From Litchfieldia alkalitelluris (lineage in GTDB: Bacteria > Bacillota > Bacilli > Bacillales > Bacillaceae_L): a DNA stretch of 64,000 nt. Of the stretch, positions 17,710 to 26,171 are shown one piece after another; the first letter of the stretch is position 1; each line of letters begins with the position of its first letter. The notes beneath the pieces are model-generated. The model made no database searches. It was not told where the DNA came from and saw nothing but the letters and a program-made list of their open reading frames with translations. The stretch is taken from positions 1,143,452 through 1,207,451 of the forward strand of contig NZ_KV917374.1 in assembly GCF_002019645.1 (NCBI RefSeq). The letters run 5' to 3'. The translations under genes and the position numbers were made by a program.

Positions 17710-18060
17710 TTAATCTTGTTTATTTTGTGGATTTGGAAAATTAACATTACCATTAACATTAGGCTTAATTTCATTCGCAAATTCAGCAAATGCCGGTTGT
17801 TGCATTAGATTAGAAGTCGTCGTTTTCTTCTCTTCACCTTGTCTGAAATTAGTAACCATTTTTTGGATGGGTTCCATCATATTTTGAAGAGGTTCCTTCA
17901 TATTAGTAGTAGGTTTTTGTCTAATCAGAACAGCGGCTAAGCTGACTACGATACCAATAATTGAAGCCCAGATCATACCGTTATTGTTTTTCTTCTTTTT
18001 GCCAGTCATTAATGGCAAAACGCGATCAACTAAAGTTGTAATCAATTGTAAGTAATTCAA
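17710..18060 (-). CDS. Small membrane protein of unknown function
   Basis: Protein of 116 aa that I do not recognise. A short N-terminal amphipathic stretch (about residues 1-18) and a Lys/Asn-rich patch (KKKKNNN) precede one membrane helix (about 28-46), followed by a hydrophilic, Gln/Asn-rich tail (QKPTTNMKEPLQNM). A TTG start at 18060 is preferred, with AAGGAAG eight bases upstream; the GTG at 18069 touches that site. It is a single-gene unit between the spoVA region and the selenium-related genes. The 250 bp upstream of it and of the divergent desulfurase gene hold no further gene that I can see. Confidence 0.6.
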   Translation of the reverse strand: MNYLQLITTLVDRVLPLMTGKKKKNNNGMIWASIIGIVVSLAAVLIRQKPTTNMKEPLQNMMEPIQKMVTNFRQGEEKKTTTSNLMQQPAFAEFANEIKPNVNGNVNFPNPQNKQD

Positions 18061-18327
18061 ATTAGGCACTTCCTTTTTAAAAATGTGTAAATCATCGTTA
18101 ACAATAATAACTTTTACTGATGTATTCGTGATTATACTGACAATCTTTGGTTTAGATATAAAGCCTTGTTTTGGGCCCTGCCCCTAAAAGATCGATCTTC
18201 AAACCTTGGATTGAAGCAAGTTGTCTAAATGCTATTCAGCATAAAACTGGGCTTGTGCTTTTCTTATGTAAATCACTATAAGCTGTAGTAAAATAAATCA
18301 AAAGATGAGAAAAAGTGAGGAATAGAA

Positions 18328-19440
18328 ATGGATAAAATATATCTTGATTACAACGCAAGCACACCAATTGATCCTCAAGTAATTGAGGCAATGGTCCCTT
18401 TTTTGAAGAGTGGTTTTGGTAATCCATCATCGAGTCATTGGGCAGGAATTGAGGCTAAAAATGCACTGGTAAAGTCCCGTGAGCAGGTAGCTGCTTTACT
18501 AGGTTGTGAGACAGAGGAAATCATATTTACGAGTGGTGGAAGTGAATCAAACAATCACGCATTAAAAGGTGTTTATTTTGCAAATAAGCATAAAGGAAAT
18601 CATATTATTACAACTAAAATAGAACATCCAGCGATAGTTAGTCCTTGTAATTTTCTAGAAACGTTGGGAGCTCGGGTTACATATGTGAATGTTGACCAGT
18701 ATGGAAAGGTTAATCCTCAAGAAATCGAACAAGCGATCACTGATGAAACGATTTTAATAAGTGTGATGCATGCAAATAATGAGGTTGGTACGATACAGCC
18801 GATCAAAGAAATAGCTAAGATTGCTAAGCAAAATAACGTGATTTTCCATACCGATGCAGCTCAATCTATTGGAAAGATTCCGACAAAGGTTAACGAGATG
18901 GGTGTGGATTTATTATCAATCGCAGGTCATAAGCTATATGCTCCGAAAGGAATTGGGGCTTTATTTGTTCGAAAAGGAACTAGAATTGATTCGTTTATCC
19001 ATGGTGCTGGTCATGAGAGTGGAAGTAGAGCGGGAACCGAAAATATTTTGCAAATTGTAGCACTTGGTAAGGCTTGTGAATTAGCAACTGAAATAAACGA
19101 GAATGTACATACCTTGAAAAATTATTTTTGGGAAGAACTAAGAAGGGTTTTTGGAGAAAAGGTTGTTGTAAATGGGAAGTTAGATGAGTGCCTACCAAAT
19201 ACGCTAAATGTAAGCTTTATTGGTGAAGTTGGACAAGAGCTTTTAGCAAGGACTCCTGAATTAGCAGCTTCAACTGGTGCAGCTTGTCATACAGGTAGTG
19301 TTCAATTGTCTCCGGTGCTTGAAGCGATGAAGGTCGATGAAATTACAGGAAAGGGAACGATACGTTTTAGTCTTGGAAGGTTCACAACTAAAGAAGAAGT
19401 TGATAGAGCCGTTCTGCTACTTTCCAAGCAAAAAATGTGA
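18328..19440 (+). CDS. Cysteine desulfurase (NifS/IscS family)
   Basis: PLP enzyme of 370 aa that removes sulfur from cysteine, or selenium from selenocysteine, to leave a persulfide/selenide on its own Cys. Visible are LDYNASTPIDP at the start, HTDAAQSIGK, the cofactor lysine in IAGHKLYAPKG (near residue 200) and the catalytic cysteine in TGAACHTGS (Cys320). It is the first gene of a compact block with a GT4 enzyme, selD, an ABC transporter and a deacetylase. NifS-like enzymes can feed selenium to SelD, so selenium delivery is a reasonable inferred role rather than a general Fe-S one. Confidence 0.9.
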   Translation: MDKIYLDYNASTPIDPQVIEAMVPFLKSGFGNPSSSHWAGIEAKNALVKSREQVAALLGCETEEIIFTSGGSESNNHALKGVYFANKHKGNHIITTKIEHPAIVSPCNFLETLGARVTYVNVDQYGKVNPQEIEQAITDETILISVMHANNEVGTIQPIKEIAKIAKQNNVIFHTDAAQSIGKIPTKVNEMGVDLLSIAGHKLYAPKGIGALFVRKGTRIDSFIHGAGHESGSRAGTENILQIVALGKACELATEINENVHTLKNYFWEELRRVFGEKVVVNGKLDECLPNTLNVSFIGEVGQELLARTPELAASTGAACHTGSVQLSPVLEAMKVDEITGKGTIRFSLGRFTTKEEVDRAVLLLSKQKM

Positions 19441-19515
19441 CAAACAGAAATAGTTTCGTAATAATTGATGCAGACTTATAATGATGTCTAAAAATGCTTT
19501 TAAAGGATGACAGAG

Positions 19516-20523
19516 ATGAAGGTTGTTTTAGTTACACCAAATTTTCACCAACCACGAGGAAATACAGTAACTGTTCAAAGGATCTCTGATAACTTAGAGA
19601 AAAAAGGTGTAGAGACTGAAATCGTTTCTATGACAGAAGATGGAGATGTAGAGAAGCTCCCAGACGCTGATCTTGTTCACGGATTTCATGCTTACAAATT
19701 TTTAAAGTTCAAAGAGAAACTTAAAACGAAAGTTGATTCATATGTTTTGTCTATTACTGGCACTGATTTAAATCATGATCTATTTGATCATAATCGACGT
19801 AATGATGTGGTTCGTTCTTTATCAGAGGCTAAAGCTATTCATGTGTTTGATGAGAGTGCAAAACAGATGTTACAAACTGAAGTTGAAGGACTTGAAGATA
19901 AAATATATGTAATCGCCCAAGGAACGACTCAATTTACTGAGGAAAAGATAGAATTGAAAAAAGAACAAGGAACACTTGTTTTTCTACTTCCAGCTGGAGT
20001 TAGAAAGGTAAAGAATATCCCATTTGCAATTGAAGCATTAGAGAAACTGCAAACTAAGATCCCTTCTATTCGCTTATGGATTGTGGGTCCAATTCTTGAA
20101 AAAGAAGAAGGAAAAGTAGTTGAAGAGTTAGCAGATAAACACCATACATGGGTAAAATATCTAGGTCCATTCCCTCATTCTGATATGGGAGCACTATATC
20201 AAATAAGTGATATTGTATTAAATACCTCTCACTCAGAAGGGCAACCAGCTGCGATTTTAGAAGCGATGGGACATGGACTTCCTGTACTTGTATCAAGCAA
20301 TCATGGAAACTTGAGTATTGTTTCGCATGAAGAGAATGGAATGGTCTATTCGACAGAGGCTCAATTTCTTGATTTTGCGGAGAGACTAGTGAATAATAAC
20401 GAATTAAGGGCTAAAATTGGAAAAAATGCAGAAATCTATATTGATTCCAATCATTCTGCTACATATGAAGCCGAACGCTTTATAACTATTTATAAAAATG
20501 CCCTAAAATCATCAAATAATTAA
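19516..20523 (+). CDS. GT4 glycosyltransferase, selenosugar synthase (SenB)-like
   Basis: Glycosyltransferase of 335 aa with the two-domain GT-B fold. The N-terminal half has VTPNFHQPRGNTVTVQRI, DADLVHGFHAYK and SITGTDLNHDL; from memory this layout resembles SenB, which transfers selenophosphate to UDP-GlcNAc in selenoneine biosynthesis. The C-terminal half has the nucleotide-sugar site HSEGQPAAILEAMGHGLPVL of GT4 enzymes. Start 19516 is nine bases after AAAGG; ATG 19507 touches that site. selD, which makes selenophosphate, follows 56 bp later, supporting the idea that the product is a selenosugar. Another GT4 function (for example BshA-like) cannot be excluded by eye. Confidence 0.65.
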   Translation: MKVVLVTPNFHQPRGNTVTVQRISDNLEKKGVETEIVSMTEDGDVEKLPDADLVHGFHAYKFLKFKEKLKTKVDSYVLSITGTDLNHDLFDHNRRNDVVRSLSEAKAIHVFDESAKQMLQTEVEGLEDKIYVIAQGTTQFTEEKIELKKEQGTLVFLLPAGVRKVKNIPFAIEALEKLQTKIPSIRLWIVGPILEKEEGKVVEELADKHHTWVKYLGPFPHSDMGALYQISDIVLNTSHSEGQPAAILEAMGHGLPVLVSSNHGNLSIVSHEENGMVYSTEAQFLDFAERLVNNNELRAKIGKNAEIYIDSNHSATYEAERFITIYKNALKSSNN

Positions 20524-20527
20524 ACAG

Positions 20528-20558
20528 AGTGATTCGATAAGAACGATAAGGAATCACT
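20528..20558 (+). other. Intercistronic hairpin before selD
   Basis: AGTGATTC (20528-20535) and GAATCACT (20551-20558) form a perfect 8-bp stem between the glycosyltransferase gene and the selD ribosome site. There is no T-run, so it is more likely an RNA processing or stability element than a terminator. Confidence 0.55.
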
Positions 20559-20579
20559 GCTCAAAAAGGAGTGAACACT

Positions 20580-21629
20580 ATGTCAAAAGAAGAAATCATT
20601 AAATTAACTTCATTATCATCAAAAGGTGGTTGAGGATGCAAAATTGGTCCTGAAGACCTAGCGCAGGTTCTGCGTCATTTACCAAAATCGGTACCAGATC
20701 CAAATCTACTTGTAGGGCTGGATACCTCAGATGATGCTGGAGTGTATAAAATAAATGAAGACACAGCACTTGTTCAAACGTTGGACTTTTTTACACCAAT
20801 TGTGGATGATCCGTATATGTTTGGTCAAATTGCGGCAGCAAATTCTTTAAGTGATGTTTATGCAATGGGTGGGAAACCACTAACCGTGATGAACATTGTT
20901 GGTTTTCCAATTAATACATTGGACAAAAGTATTTTAGCAGATATCTTATGTGGTGCTGCAGATAAAGTGGCTGAATCAGGAGCGACTTTAGTTGGGGGTC
21001 ACTCGATTGATGATAATGAACCGAAGTTTGGATTATCAGTAACTGGTGTCGTTCATCCAGATAAAGTTCGAGCTAATGCTGGTGCAAAACCTGGTGACCG
21101 CCTTGTTTTAACAAAACCTATTGGTGTAGGAATCTTAACAACTGCGATTAAGCGGGATCTTTTATCTGAGGAAAGCTTAAATGAGGTCATGCAAGTCATG
21201 GCAGCTCTAAATAAAGATGCGGCTGAAGCTATGGAAAATTATCAAGTAAATGCATGTACTGATATTACAGGCTTTGGTTTACTTGGTCATACATTAGAAA
21301 TGGCTGAAGGAAGCAATGTTGGGATAACAGTGGATAGTAAGAATGTACCTGTATTATCAGGAACGAGAGAGCTTGCTGAGCAAAACATCATTCCAGGTGG
21401 TACAAAGAAAAACCATAAATGGATCGCTGATCGAATCGATTATCAAGAGAACGTCGACGAAATCAGTCAGCTGATTCTTTGTGATGCTGTTACATCAGGA
21501 GGATTATTAATTTCTGTTCCTGAAGAAGCGGCAGAAAGTTTGCAGAAAGATCTTCTTGACCGAAATGTACCCTCTGCAATTATTGGGGTTGTAACAGCTG
21601 AAACGCCAGGAAGAATTAAAGTGATCTAA
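20580..21629 (+). CDS. selD: Selenide, water dikinase with in-frame UGA (Sec)
   Basis: SelD makes selenophosphate from selenide and ATP, 349 aa including Sec18. Translation from ATG 20580 (AAAAAGGAG upstream) reads [17 protein letters not shown], then UGA at 20631-20633, then [10 protein letters not shown]. The glycine-rich G-(U/C)-G-C-K motif is the SelD active site, and many bacterial SelD proteins carry selenocysteine there. The frame continues uninterrupted to 21629 with family motifs [25 protein letters not shown] and AVTSGGLL. A hairpin suitable as a SECIS follows the UGA. The organism should therefore have SelA, SelB and tRNA-Sec, none of which lie in this window. Start-site callers would wrongly begin at 20742. 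Confidence 0.93.
20631..20676 (+). promoter_or_regulatory. UGA(Sec) codon and candidate SECIS hairpin in selD
   Basis: UGA lies at 20631-20633. CGCAG-GTT-CTGCG (20662-20674) gives a 5-bp stem whose loop opens with G, 33 nt after the UGA, within the range seen for bacterial SECIS elements; GGTC-CTGAA-GACC just before it is an alternative or lower stem. SelB binding is inferred. Confidence 0.6.
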
Positions 21630-21658
21630 GAAGGGCTCGTTCCTGAGTCCTTCTTAGA
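21630..21658 (+). other. Intercistronic hairpin after selD
   Basis: AAGAAGG-CTC and GAG-CCTTCTT pair around a short loop directly after selD but lead into AGAAAAATT, not a T-run. It may damp read-through into, or stabilise, the transporter mRNA; it does not look like a full terminator. Confidence 0.5.
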
Positions 21659-21679
21659 AAAATTGGAGGCATAGGGAAT

Positions 21680-22582
21680 ATGAAAAAGTTATTAGCATTG
21701 TTGTTTACCAGTATACTATTCTTTTCGTTAGTGGCATGTACAACGGGCAATGAAGGAAATGAAGCAACTGATGAAACTGAAGAAGCTGAAGATTTTACAA
21801 TAGGAGTCATTCCTTCTCAAACGGAAGGATCAATGGAAGCAGCAATGGAAGAGCTTCAAACAATTTTAACTGAAAAATTAGGTCGTACTGTAAAGGTAGA
21901 TGTTTACCCAGACTATAATGGTGTTGTTGAAGCGATGAATTATGACAAAATTGATATGGCATACTTTGGACCTTTAACATATGTTGTTGCGCATGCTAAT
22001 AGTGGAGCAAAAGCAATTATCACACAATTAATTGATGGAGAGCCATTTTATCATTCTTATATTATTACGCATGTAGATAGCCCTTGGACTTCATTGGAAG
22101 AGCTTTTAACAGAAACTGAAGAAGTTGATTTCGCATTTGGTGATATTAATTCAACTTCAGGATCTTTAATTCCAAGTATAGAGTTACAAGATCGTGGTGT
22201 TTTTGTTTCGGAAGATGAACATGAATTCAAAACAGTACGTTATACAGGATCACATGATGCAACAGCACTTTCTATTCAAAATAAACAAGTTACAGCTGGT
22301 GCAATTGATAGTGCGATTTATAATCAGTTAGTTGAATCAGGAAAAATTGATGGTGAACAAATTAAAATCATCTGGCAGTCAGAACCACTATTCCAATATC
22401 CATGGGCAGTTCACGCTGATACAGATGATGAAACAATTGAAAAACTTCAAGCAGCATTTTTAGGCATAAAGGATCCGGTCGTTCTTGATGCGTTTGGAGC
22501 AAGTGGATTTATTGAAGCAACGGATAAAGATTATGAAAGTATTCGCGATGCTGCGATTAAAGAAGGAATTATCAACGAATAG
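21680..22582 (+). CDS. PhnD-like ABC transporter substrate-binding lipoprotein
   Basis: Binding protein of 300 aa of the phosphate/phosphite/phosphonate (PhnD) family. A lipoprotein signal ends at LVAC (Cys near residue 20), an acidic linker follows, and the binding fold starts FTIGVIPSQTEGSM. The pattern DMAYFGPLTYV, GDINSTSGSLIP and GAIDSAIY are family hallmarks. The PhnD family binds phosphorus oxyanions and relatives, but this copy sits within an operon-like block containing selD, so a selenium oxyanion or organoselenium ligand is a fair hypothesis. AATTGGAGG supports the start. Confidence 0.85.
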   Translation: MKKLLALLFTSILFFSLVACTTGNEGNEATDETEEAEDFTIGVIPSQTEGSMEAAMEELQTILTEKLGRTVKVDVYPDYNGVVEAMNYDKIDMAYFGPLTYVVAHANSGAKAIITQLIDGEPFYHSYIITHVDSPWTSLEELLTETEEVDFAFGDINSTSGSLIPSIELQDRGVFVSEDEHEFKTVRYTGSHDATALSIQNKQVTAGAIDSAIYNQLVESGKIDGEQIKIIWQSEPLFQYPWAVHADTDDETIEKLQAAFLGIKDPVVLDAFGASGFIEATDKDYESIRDAAIKEGIINE

Positions 22583-22587
22583 AGCTG

Positions 22588-23349
22588 ATGATTGTGTGGT
22601 TTAAAAGGCATCATATTATTACCGTGATTGTTTTAGTGGCTGTTATTTATTACAGTATGAGACTCACGGAGTTTGATTTAACAAAATTTAGAGACTTCCG
22701 TAACATGATTGATTTTTTATCACATTGGTTTCCGATGGATTTGGAATACCTACCAAGAGCAATCAATGATAGTTTGGAAACATTGGCGGTGGCGTTTTTA
22801 GGAAGCTTTTTTGGCTTGCTAATCGCCATCCCAATTAGTTTTATTGCTGCTAAAAATACAGCTCCATCTGGGGTTGTTTATCATTTATCAAGGACGGTTT
22901 TAAGTTTTGTTCGTTCCATTCCTGAGATTGTGTTTGGTCTTATTTTACTTACAGCACTTGGGTTAGGTCCCTTTCCAGCAGTATTAGCTATTATGTTTCA
23001 TAATATAGGGGTATTAGGTAAATTGATATCTGAGTTAATTGAAGCAGCCGAGCCAGGGCCACAGGAAGCAATGAAAGCAGTGGGAGCAAAAAGCTGGTTC
23101 GGCTCTCTCTTTAGCATCTTGCCACAAATTTGGCCGAATGTCTTATCGAGCTATTTTTATCGGTTTGAAGTAGCGATAAGAACGTCATTAATTCTTGGAT
23201 TTATTGGTGGTGGTGGAATCGGACAAAGGCTATTTAACGATTTCAAGACCTTTCAATATTCAGCGGTTTCTCTAGATGTACTTATCATTATGATTATTGT
23301 TATTTTAGTTGACTTATTAGGAAGCTATGTCAGAAATAAAGTAATTTAG
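22588..23349 (+). CDS. PhnE-like ABC transporter permease
   Basis: Inner-membrane permease of 253 aa with about six helices and the cytoplasmic coupling motif EAMKAVGAKSWFGSLFSILP near residue 170. RAINDSLETLAVAFLGS near 65 and LGFIGGGGIGQ near 205 are typical of PhnE. It starts 5 bp after the binding-protein gene and is followed by the ATPase gene, giving a complete single-permease importer. Confidence 0.9.
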   Translation: MIVWFKRHHIITVIVLVAVIYYSMRLTEFDLTKFRDFRNMIDFLSHWFPMDLEYLPRAINDSLETLAVAFLGSFFGLLIAIPISFIAAKNTAPSGVVYHLSRTVLSFVRSIPEIVFGLILLTALGLGPFPAVLAIMFHNIGVLGKLISELIEAAEPGPQEAMKAVGAKSWFGSLFSILPQIWPNVLSSYFYRFEVAIRTSLILGFIGGGGIGQRLFNDFKTFQYSAVSLDVLIIMIIVILVDLLGSYVRNKVI

Positions 23350-23366
23350 GAAGGGAGTGGTCCAAA

Positions 23367-24134
23367 ATGATTGAAATTAAAGATTTATCGGTTCGTTATC
23401 CAAGGAGCAACAGTAATGCACTAACTTCCATTAATCTTTCTCTTGCGAAAAGTGATTTTGTTTGTATTCTTGGAAAAAGTGGAGCCGGAAAGTCTACTTT
23501 CATCCGTTGTATCAATGGGCTACAAAAACCGACTGAAGGTGACATTCTTTGGAACGGTGAATCCCTTTCTGGAAAAAACGATGAGCAGCTTAGACTTGTA
23601 CGTAGAGAGATGGGGATGATTTTTCAACACTTTAATCTCGTTCCACGCCTTTCTGTTATTCAAAATGTGTTAACCGGTTATTTTGGTTATCGGAATACCT
23701 TTAAAAATATGATTGGTTTTTTTGATTTACATGAAATTGCTGAAGCTAAACAAATTATTGCAGATGTTGGGTTGTCAGAATTTACTGACCGACGAGTGGA
23801 GCATCTAAGTGGGGGCCAAAAGCAGCGTGTGGGAATAGCTAGAGCTGTTCTTCAACATCCAAAGGTATTACTAGGTGATGAACCTGTTGCAAGTCTTGAC
23901 CCAGGTACATCAAACCGAATTTTCACCTTATTAAAAGAGATGCACGAAAGACATCAGCTGTTGACTGTCATAAATGTTCATGATGTAACCCTTGCGAAGC
24001 GCTATGCAACAAGAATTATTGGCTTGAAAAATGGTGAATTATTATTTGATGGTCCACCAGAGCGATTCACTGAAAAAGAATACCATGAGATTTATGAATC
24101 AAATGTAGAAGAGAGCTTAACCTACATTACGTAA
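23367..24134 (+). CDS. PhnC-like ABC transporter ATP-binding protein
   Basis: ATPase of 255 aa. Motifs are Walker A GKSGAGKST near residue 36, MIFQHFNLVPRLSV at the Q-loop, signature LSGGQKQR, Walker B VLLGDEPVASLDP and the H-loop in VINVHD. The GDEP form of Walker B is usual for PhnC. It belongs with the two preceding genes; AAGGGAG lies upstream. Confidence 0.9.
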   Translation: MIEIKDLSVRYPRSNSNALTSINLSLAKSDFVCILGKSGAGKSTFIRCINGLQKPTEGDILWNGESLSGKNDEQLRLVRREMGMIFQHFNLVPRLSVIQNVLTGYFGYRNTFKNMIGFFDLHEIAEAKQIIADVGLSEFTDRRVEHLSGGQKQRVGIARAVLQHPKVLLGDEPVASLDPGTSNRIFTLLKEMHERHQLLTVINVHDVTLAKRYATRIIGLKNGELLFDGPPERFTEKEYHEIYESNVEESLTYIT

Positions 24135-24163
24135 GTTGATCTCTGAATAAGGAGTTGAAGTTC

Positions 24164-24793
24164 ATGATAAAAACTCCATGAGTGGTCGATATTACAGAAG
24201 TCGTGTACGACTGCAAAGATGATACTATTCTTAAAAAAGTAAACACAAACAACACCAAAAAGGTTGTCTTAACAATCGATGATGGTCCAAGTAGAGTTCT
24301 TCCACAGCTGCTAGATGTCCTTCGTGATGAAGAGGTTCCAGCTGTTTTTTTCTGGCAATCAAAGCTTTTGTTTCATGAGAGAGAATGGCAAAGAGTCTTA
24401 GACGAGGGACACCTAATTGGTACACATTCCACAAAGCATCGCAATATGGTGAAACTTAGCTTTGAAGAGCAGTTTCAGGATGTTTATCATAGTGTGGAAA
24501 AAATCGAAGAAATTACAGGTCAAAAAGTTAGATACTTTCGCCCGCCATATGGACAGTATAATGAAAATACATTAGAGGTAGCTAGAGAGCTTCAATTAGT
24601 TCCTGTGATGTGGAGAATATCGTCTATGGATTGGGAACTGAAACACGATTCGCAAAAGATTATTTCAAATGTTTGTGACCATTTAGAGGATGGGGCAATT
24701 ATCCTTTTACATGAACTGCGGCAAACTCTTGAGGTGTTGCCTGAATTAATCAAAGCAATAAAACAAAAAGGATATGGGTTTACCTTGTTATAG
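24164..24793 (+). CDS. NodB-type polysaccharide deacetylase-like protein with in-frame UGA
   Basis: Carbohydrate esterase 4 (NodB) domain protein. The metal and catalytic motifs are complete: TIDDGPS, THSTKH, RPPYGQY and LLHE. The best ribosome site (AAGGAG, 24149-24154) serves ATG 24164, giving MIKTP, then UGA at 24179-24181, then VVDITEVVYDCKDD and the rest without interruption, 209 aa. Without recoding, the only start is GTG 24182, which has no ribosome site. A hairpin lies 22 nt after the UGA. Because selD is in the same block, Sec at position 6 is a real possibility; a nonsense change or a regulatory mini-ORF are the alternatives. Its substrate could be an N-acetylated (seleno)sugar made by the upstream glycosyltransferase; this is inference. 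Confidence 0.7.
24179..24212 (+). promoter_or_regulatory. Candidate SECIS hairpin after the deacetylase UGA
   Basis: AGTCG-TGTA-CGACT (24199-24212) is a 5-bp stem with a 4-nt loop whose second base is G. The loop starts 22 nt after the UGA at 24179-24181. Both features fit the loose bacterial SECIS consensus, but short hairpins like this also arise by chance. Confidence 0.35.
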
Positions 24794-24803
24794 TTAGAAA
24801 CTA

Positions 24804-24832
24804 AGACTTATCTCGAGATAGGTCTTTTTTAT
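24804..24832 (+). terminator. Terminator closing the selenium-related block
   Basis: AGACTTATCTC and GAGATAGGTCT (24804-24825) make a near-perfect 11-bp stem followed by a T-run. No comparable terminator lies between the desulfurase gene and this point, so the block is probably one or two transcripts. Confidence 0.85.
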
Positions 24833-25034
24833 TGTAATTTAGTAGAATTGAACGATTCTGCTCACTCAATGTGAATGGAAATATCAAGTATAAGTTATTT
24901 AGAAAGTGAAAAAGTTTAATTATTAAAAGTTATAAAGATCTAATTTGGAAAGATGATTCGTTAAAAAATTATTGGCACTCCCAGTTTTTTTCATGTAACA
25001 TATTCCTAAAGAGTAGAAAAGGGAGCCAGTTTAC

Positions 25035-25799
25035 ATGAAAAAATTAGTCAAGGTTAGAGATGTAACGATTGGAGAAGGTGCTCCAAAGATATGTGTTCCG
25101 GTTGTTGGAGAAACACTTGAGCAGTTGCTTGAAGAAATAGTCTCATTGAAATCTCTTGACTTAGATGTCGTGGAATGGCGCATAGACTTCTTTCAAGATG
25201 TAGAGTCGATCGAAATTGTGAAATCAGCACTTTTTGAAATCCGCCAAGCCTTAGGAAATACCCCCCTCCTTTTTACCTTTCGAAGTGCCAAAGAGGGTGG
25301 AGAGAGGGAAGTGAGCAGCTCTTATTATTTTGAGCTTAATAGCGAAATAGTAAAATCAAGTCTAGTTGAGATGGTTGATATTGAGTTGTTTAATGATGAG
25401 GAAATGATCAAAGAGCTTGTTGAGGAATCTCACAAGCATGGGGTGTTTGTGGTTATTTCAAATCATGATTTTGATAAAACACCTTCAAAGGATGAAATTG
25501 TTACTCGTTTACGGAGAGCTCAAGAATTAGGCGGAGATTTGCCGAAAATCGCAGTCATGCCAAGAACAGCGGCTGATGTACTTGTTTTACTTGATGCAAC
25601 GCTCATGATGTCAGAGCAATATGCTGACAGACCGATTATTACAATGTCCATGGCAGGTAATGGGGTTGTAAGCCGTCTTGCTGGAGAAGTTTTTGGTTCA
25701 GCACTTACTTTTGGTGCAGCTAAAAAGGCCTCTGCACCGGGACAGATTTCGGTAACTGAGCTAAGAAGAGTACTTGAATTAATACATAAGAATTTATGA
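25035..25799 (+). CDS. aroD: 3-dehydroquinate dehydratase, type I
   Basis: Shikimate-pathway enzyme of 254 aa converting 3-dehydroquinate to 3-dehydroshikimate through a Schiff base. The substrate and catalytic segments are visible: VVEWRIDFF near residue 46, SNHDFDKTP with the general-acid histidine near 142, and LPKIAVMP with the Schiff-base lysine near 170. AAAAGGGAG precedes the ATG. It stands alone, not in an aro operon, with a terminator directly after. The 200 bp upstream show no recognisable element. Confidence 0.94.
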   Translation: MKKLVKVRDVTIGEGAPKICVPVVGETLEQLLEEIVSLKSLDLDVVEWRIDFFQDVESIEIVKSALFEIRQALGNTPLLFTFRSAKEGGEREVSSSYYFELNSEIVKSSLVEMVDIELFNDEEMIKELVEESHKHGVFVVISNHDFDKTPSKDEIVTRLRRAQELGGDLPKIAVMPRTAADVLVLLDATLMMSEQYADRPIITMSMAGNGVVSRLAGEVFGSALTFGAAKKASAPGQISVTELRRVLELIHKNL

Positions 25800-25801
25800 T
25801 T

Positions 25802-25828
25802 CCGCATCATATGGGTGCGGTTTTTTTG
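25802..25828 (+). terminator. Terminator after aroD
   Basis: CCGCA (25802-25806) pairs with TGCGG (25816-25820), followed by seven T. Confidence 0.85.
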
Positions 25829-25865
25829 TGTGGGTAGTTGGATATTCTGCGAAGTGATGTTGGAA

Positions 25866-26003
25866 GACTGATAAAAAGAGAGAACTGGTTGATAAAACAG
25901 GAGAATTGGTTGATAAAATCATAAAACTGGTTGATAAACCCAAAGAATTGGTTGATAAACCTAAGTAATTGGTAAATAAATCAATAAATGGTTTAATAAA
26001 ATC
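25866..26003. repeat. Array of a 21-bp TTGGTTGATAAA repeat
   Basis: Seven degenerate copies with GATAAA (or AATAAA) at 25870, 25891, 25912, 25933, 25954, 25975 and about 25996, a strict 21-bp period. The core of the best copies is GAATTGGTTGATAAAAC. It fills most of the aroD to ECF sigma gap. The 21-bp period could have been coding once (ELVDKPK-like), but stops interrupt it. Confidence 0.8.
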
Positions 26004-26094
26004 AAAAAATACTAGGGTGAACGGTTACTCCCTCTATCAAATCAAGGGCCGCATTTCATAATAAATCCACCTTGCAAAAAAAATTCACTTTTCT

Positions 26095-26120
26095 TGTAAC
26101 AAATACCAAGTTGATGGTAC
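26095..26120 (+). promoter_or_regulatory. Putative autoregulatory ECF promoter
   Basis: TGTAAC (26095-26100), 16 bp, GTAC (26117-26120). Bacillus ECF promoters have an AAC-containing -35 and a CGT-type -10 about 16 bp apart. It lies 50 bp before the ECF sigma gene, consistent with self-activation. Confidence 0.5.
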
Positions 26121-26171
26121 TAATACAATGAAAAACTAAACTACGACCCAACTATAGATGGGAGGGGCGAG

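Noticed and set aside
18170-18250. Possible tRNA-Sec near the selenium genes (TTCAAA resembling an anticodon loop)
   Set aside because: No T-arm sequence, acceptor pairing or CCA-proximal structure could be found around it.
20528-20558. Terminator between the glycosyltransferase gene and selD
   Set aside because: The stem is perfect but lacks a T-run, and the selD ribosome site follows immediately.
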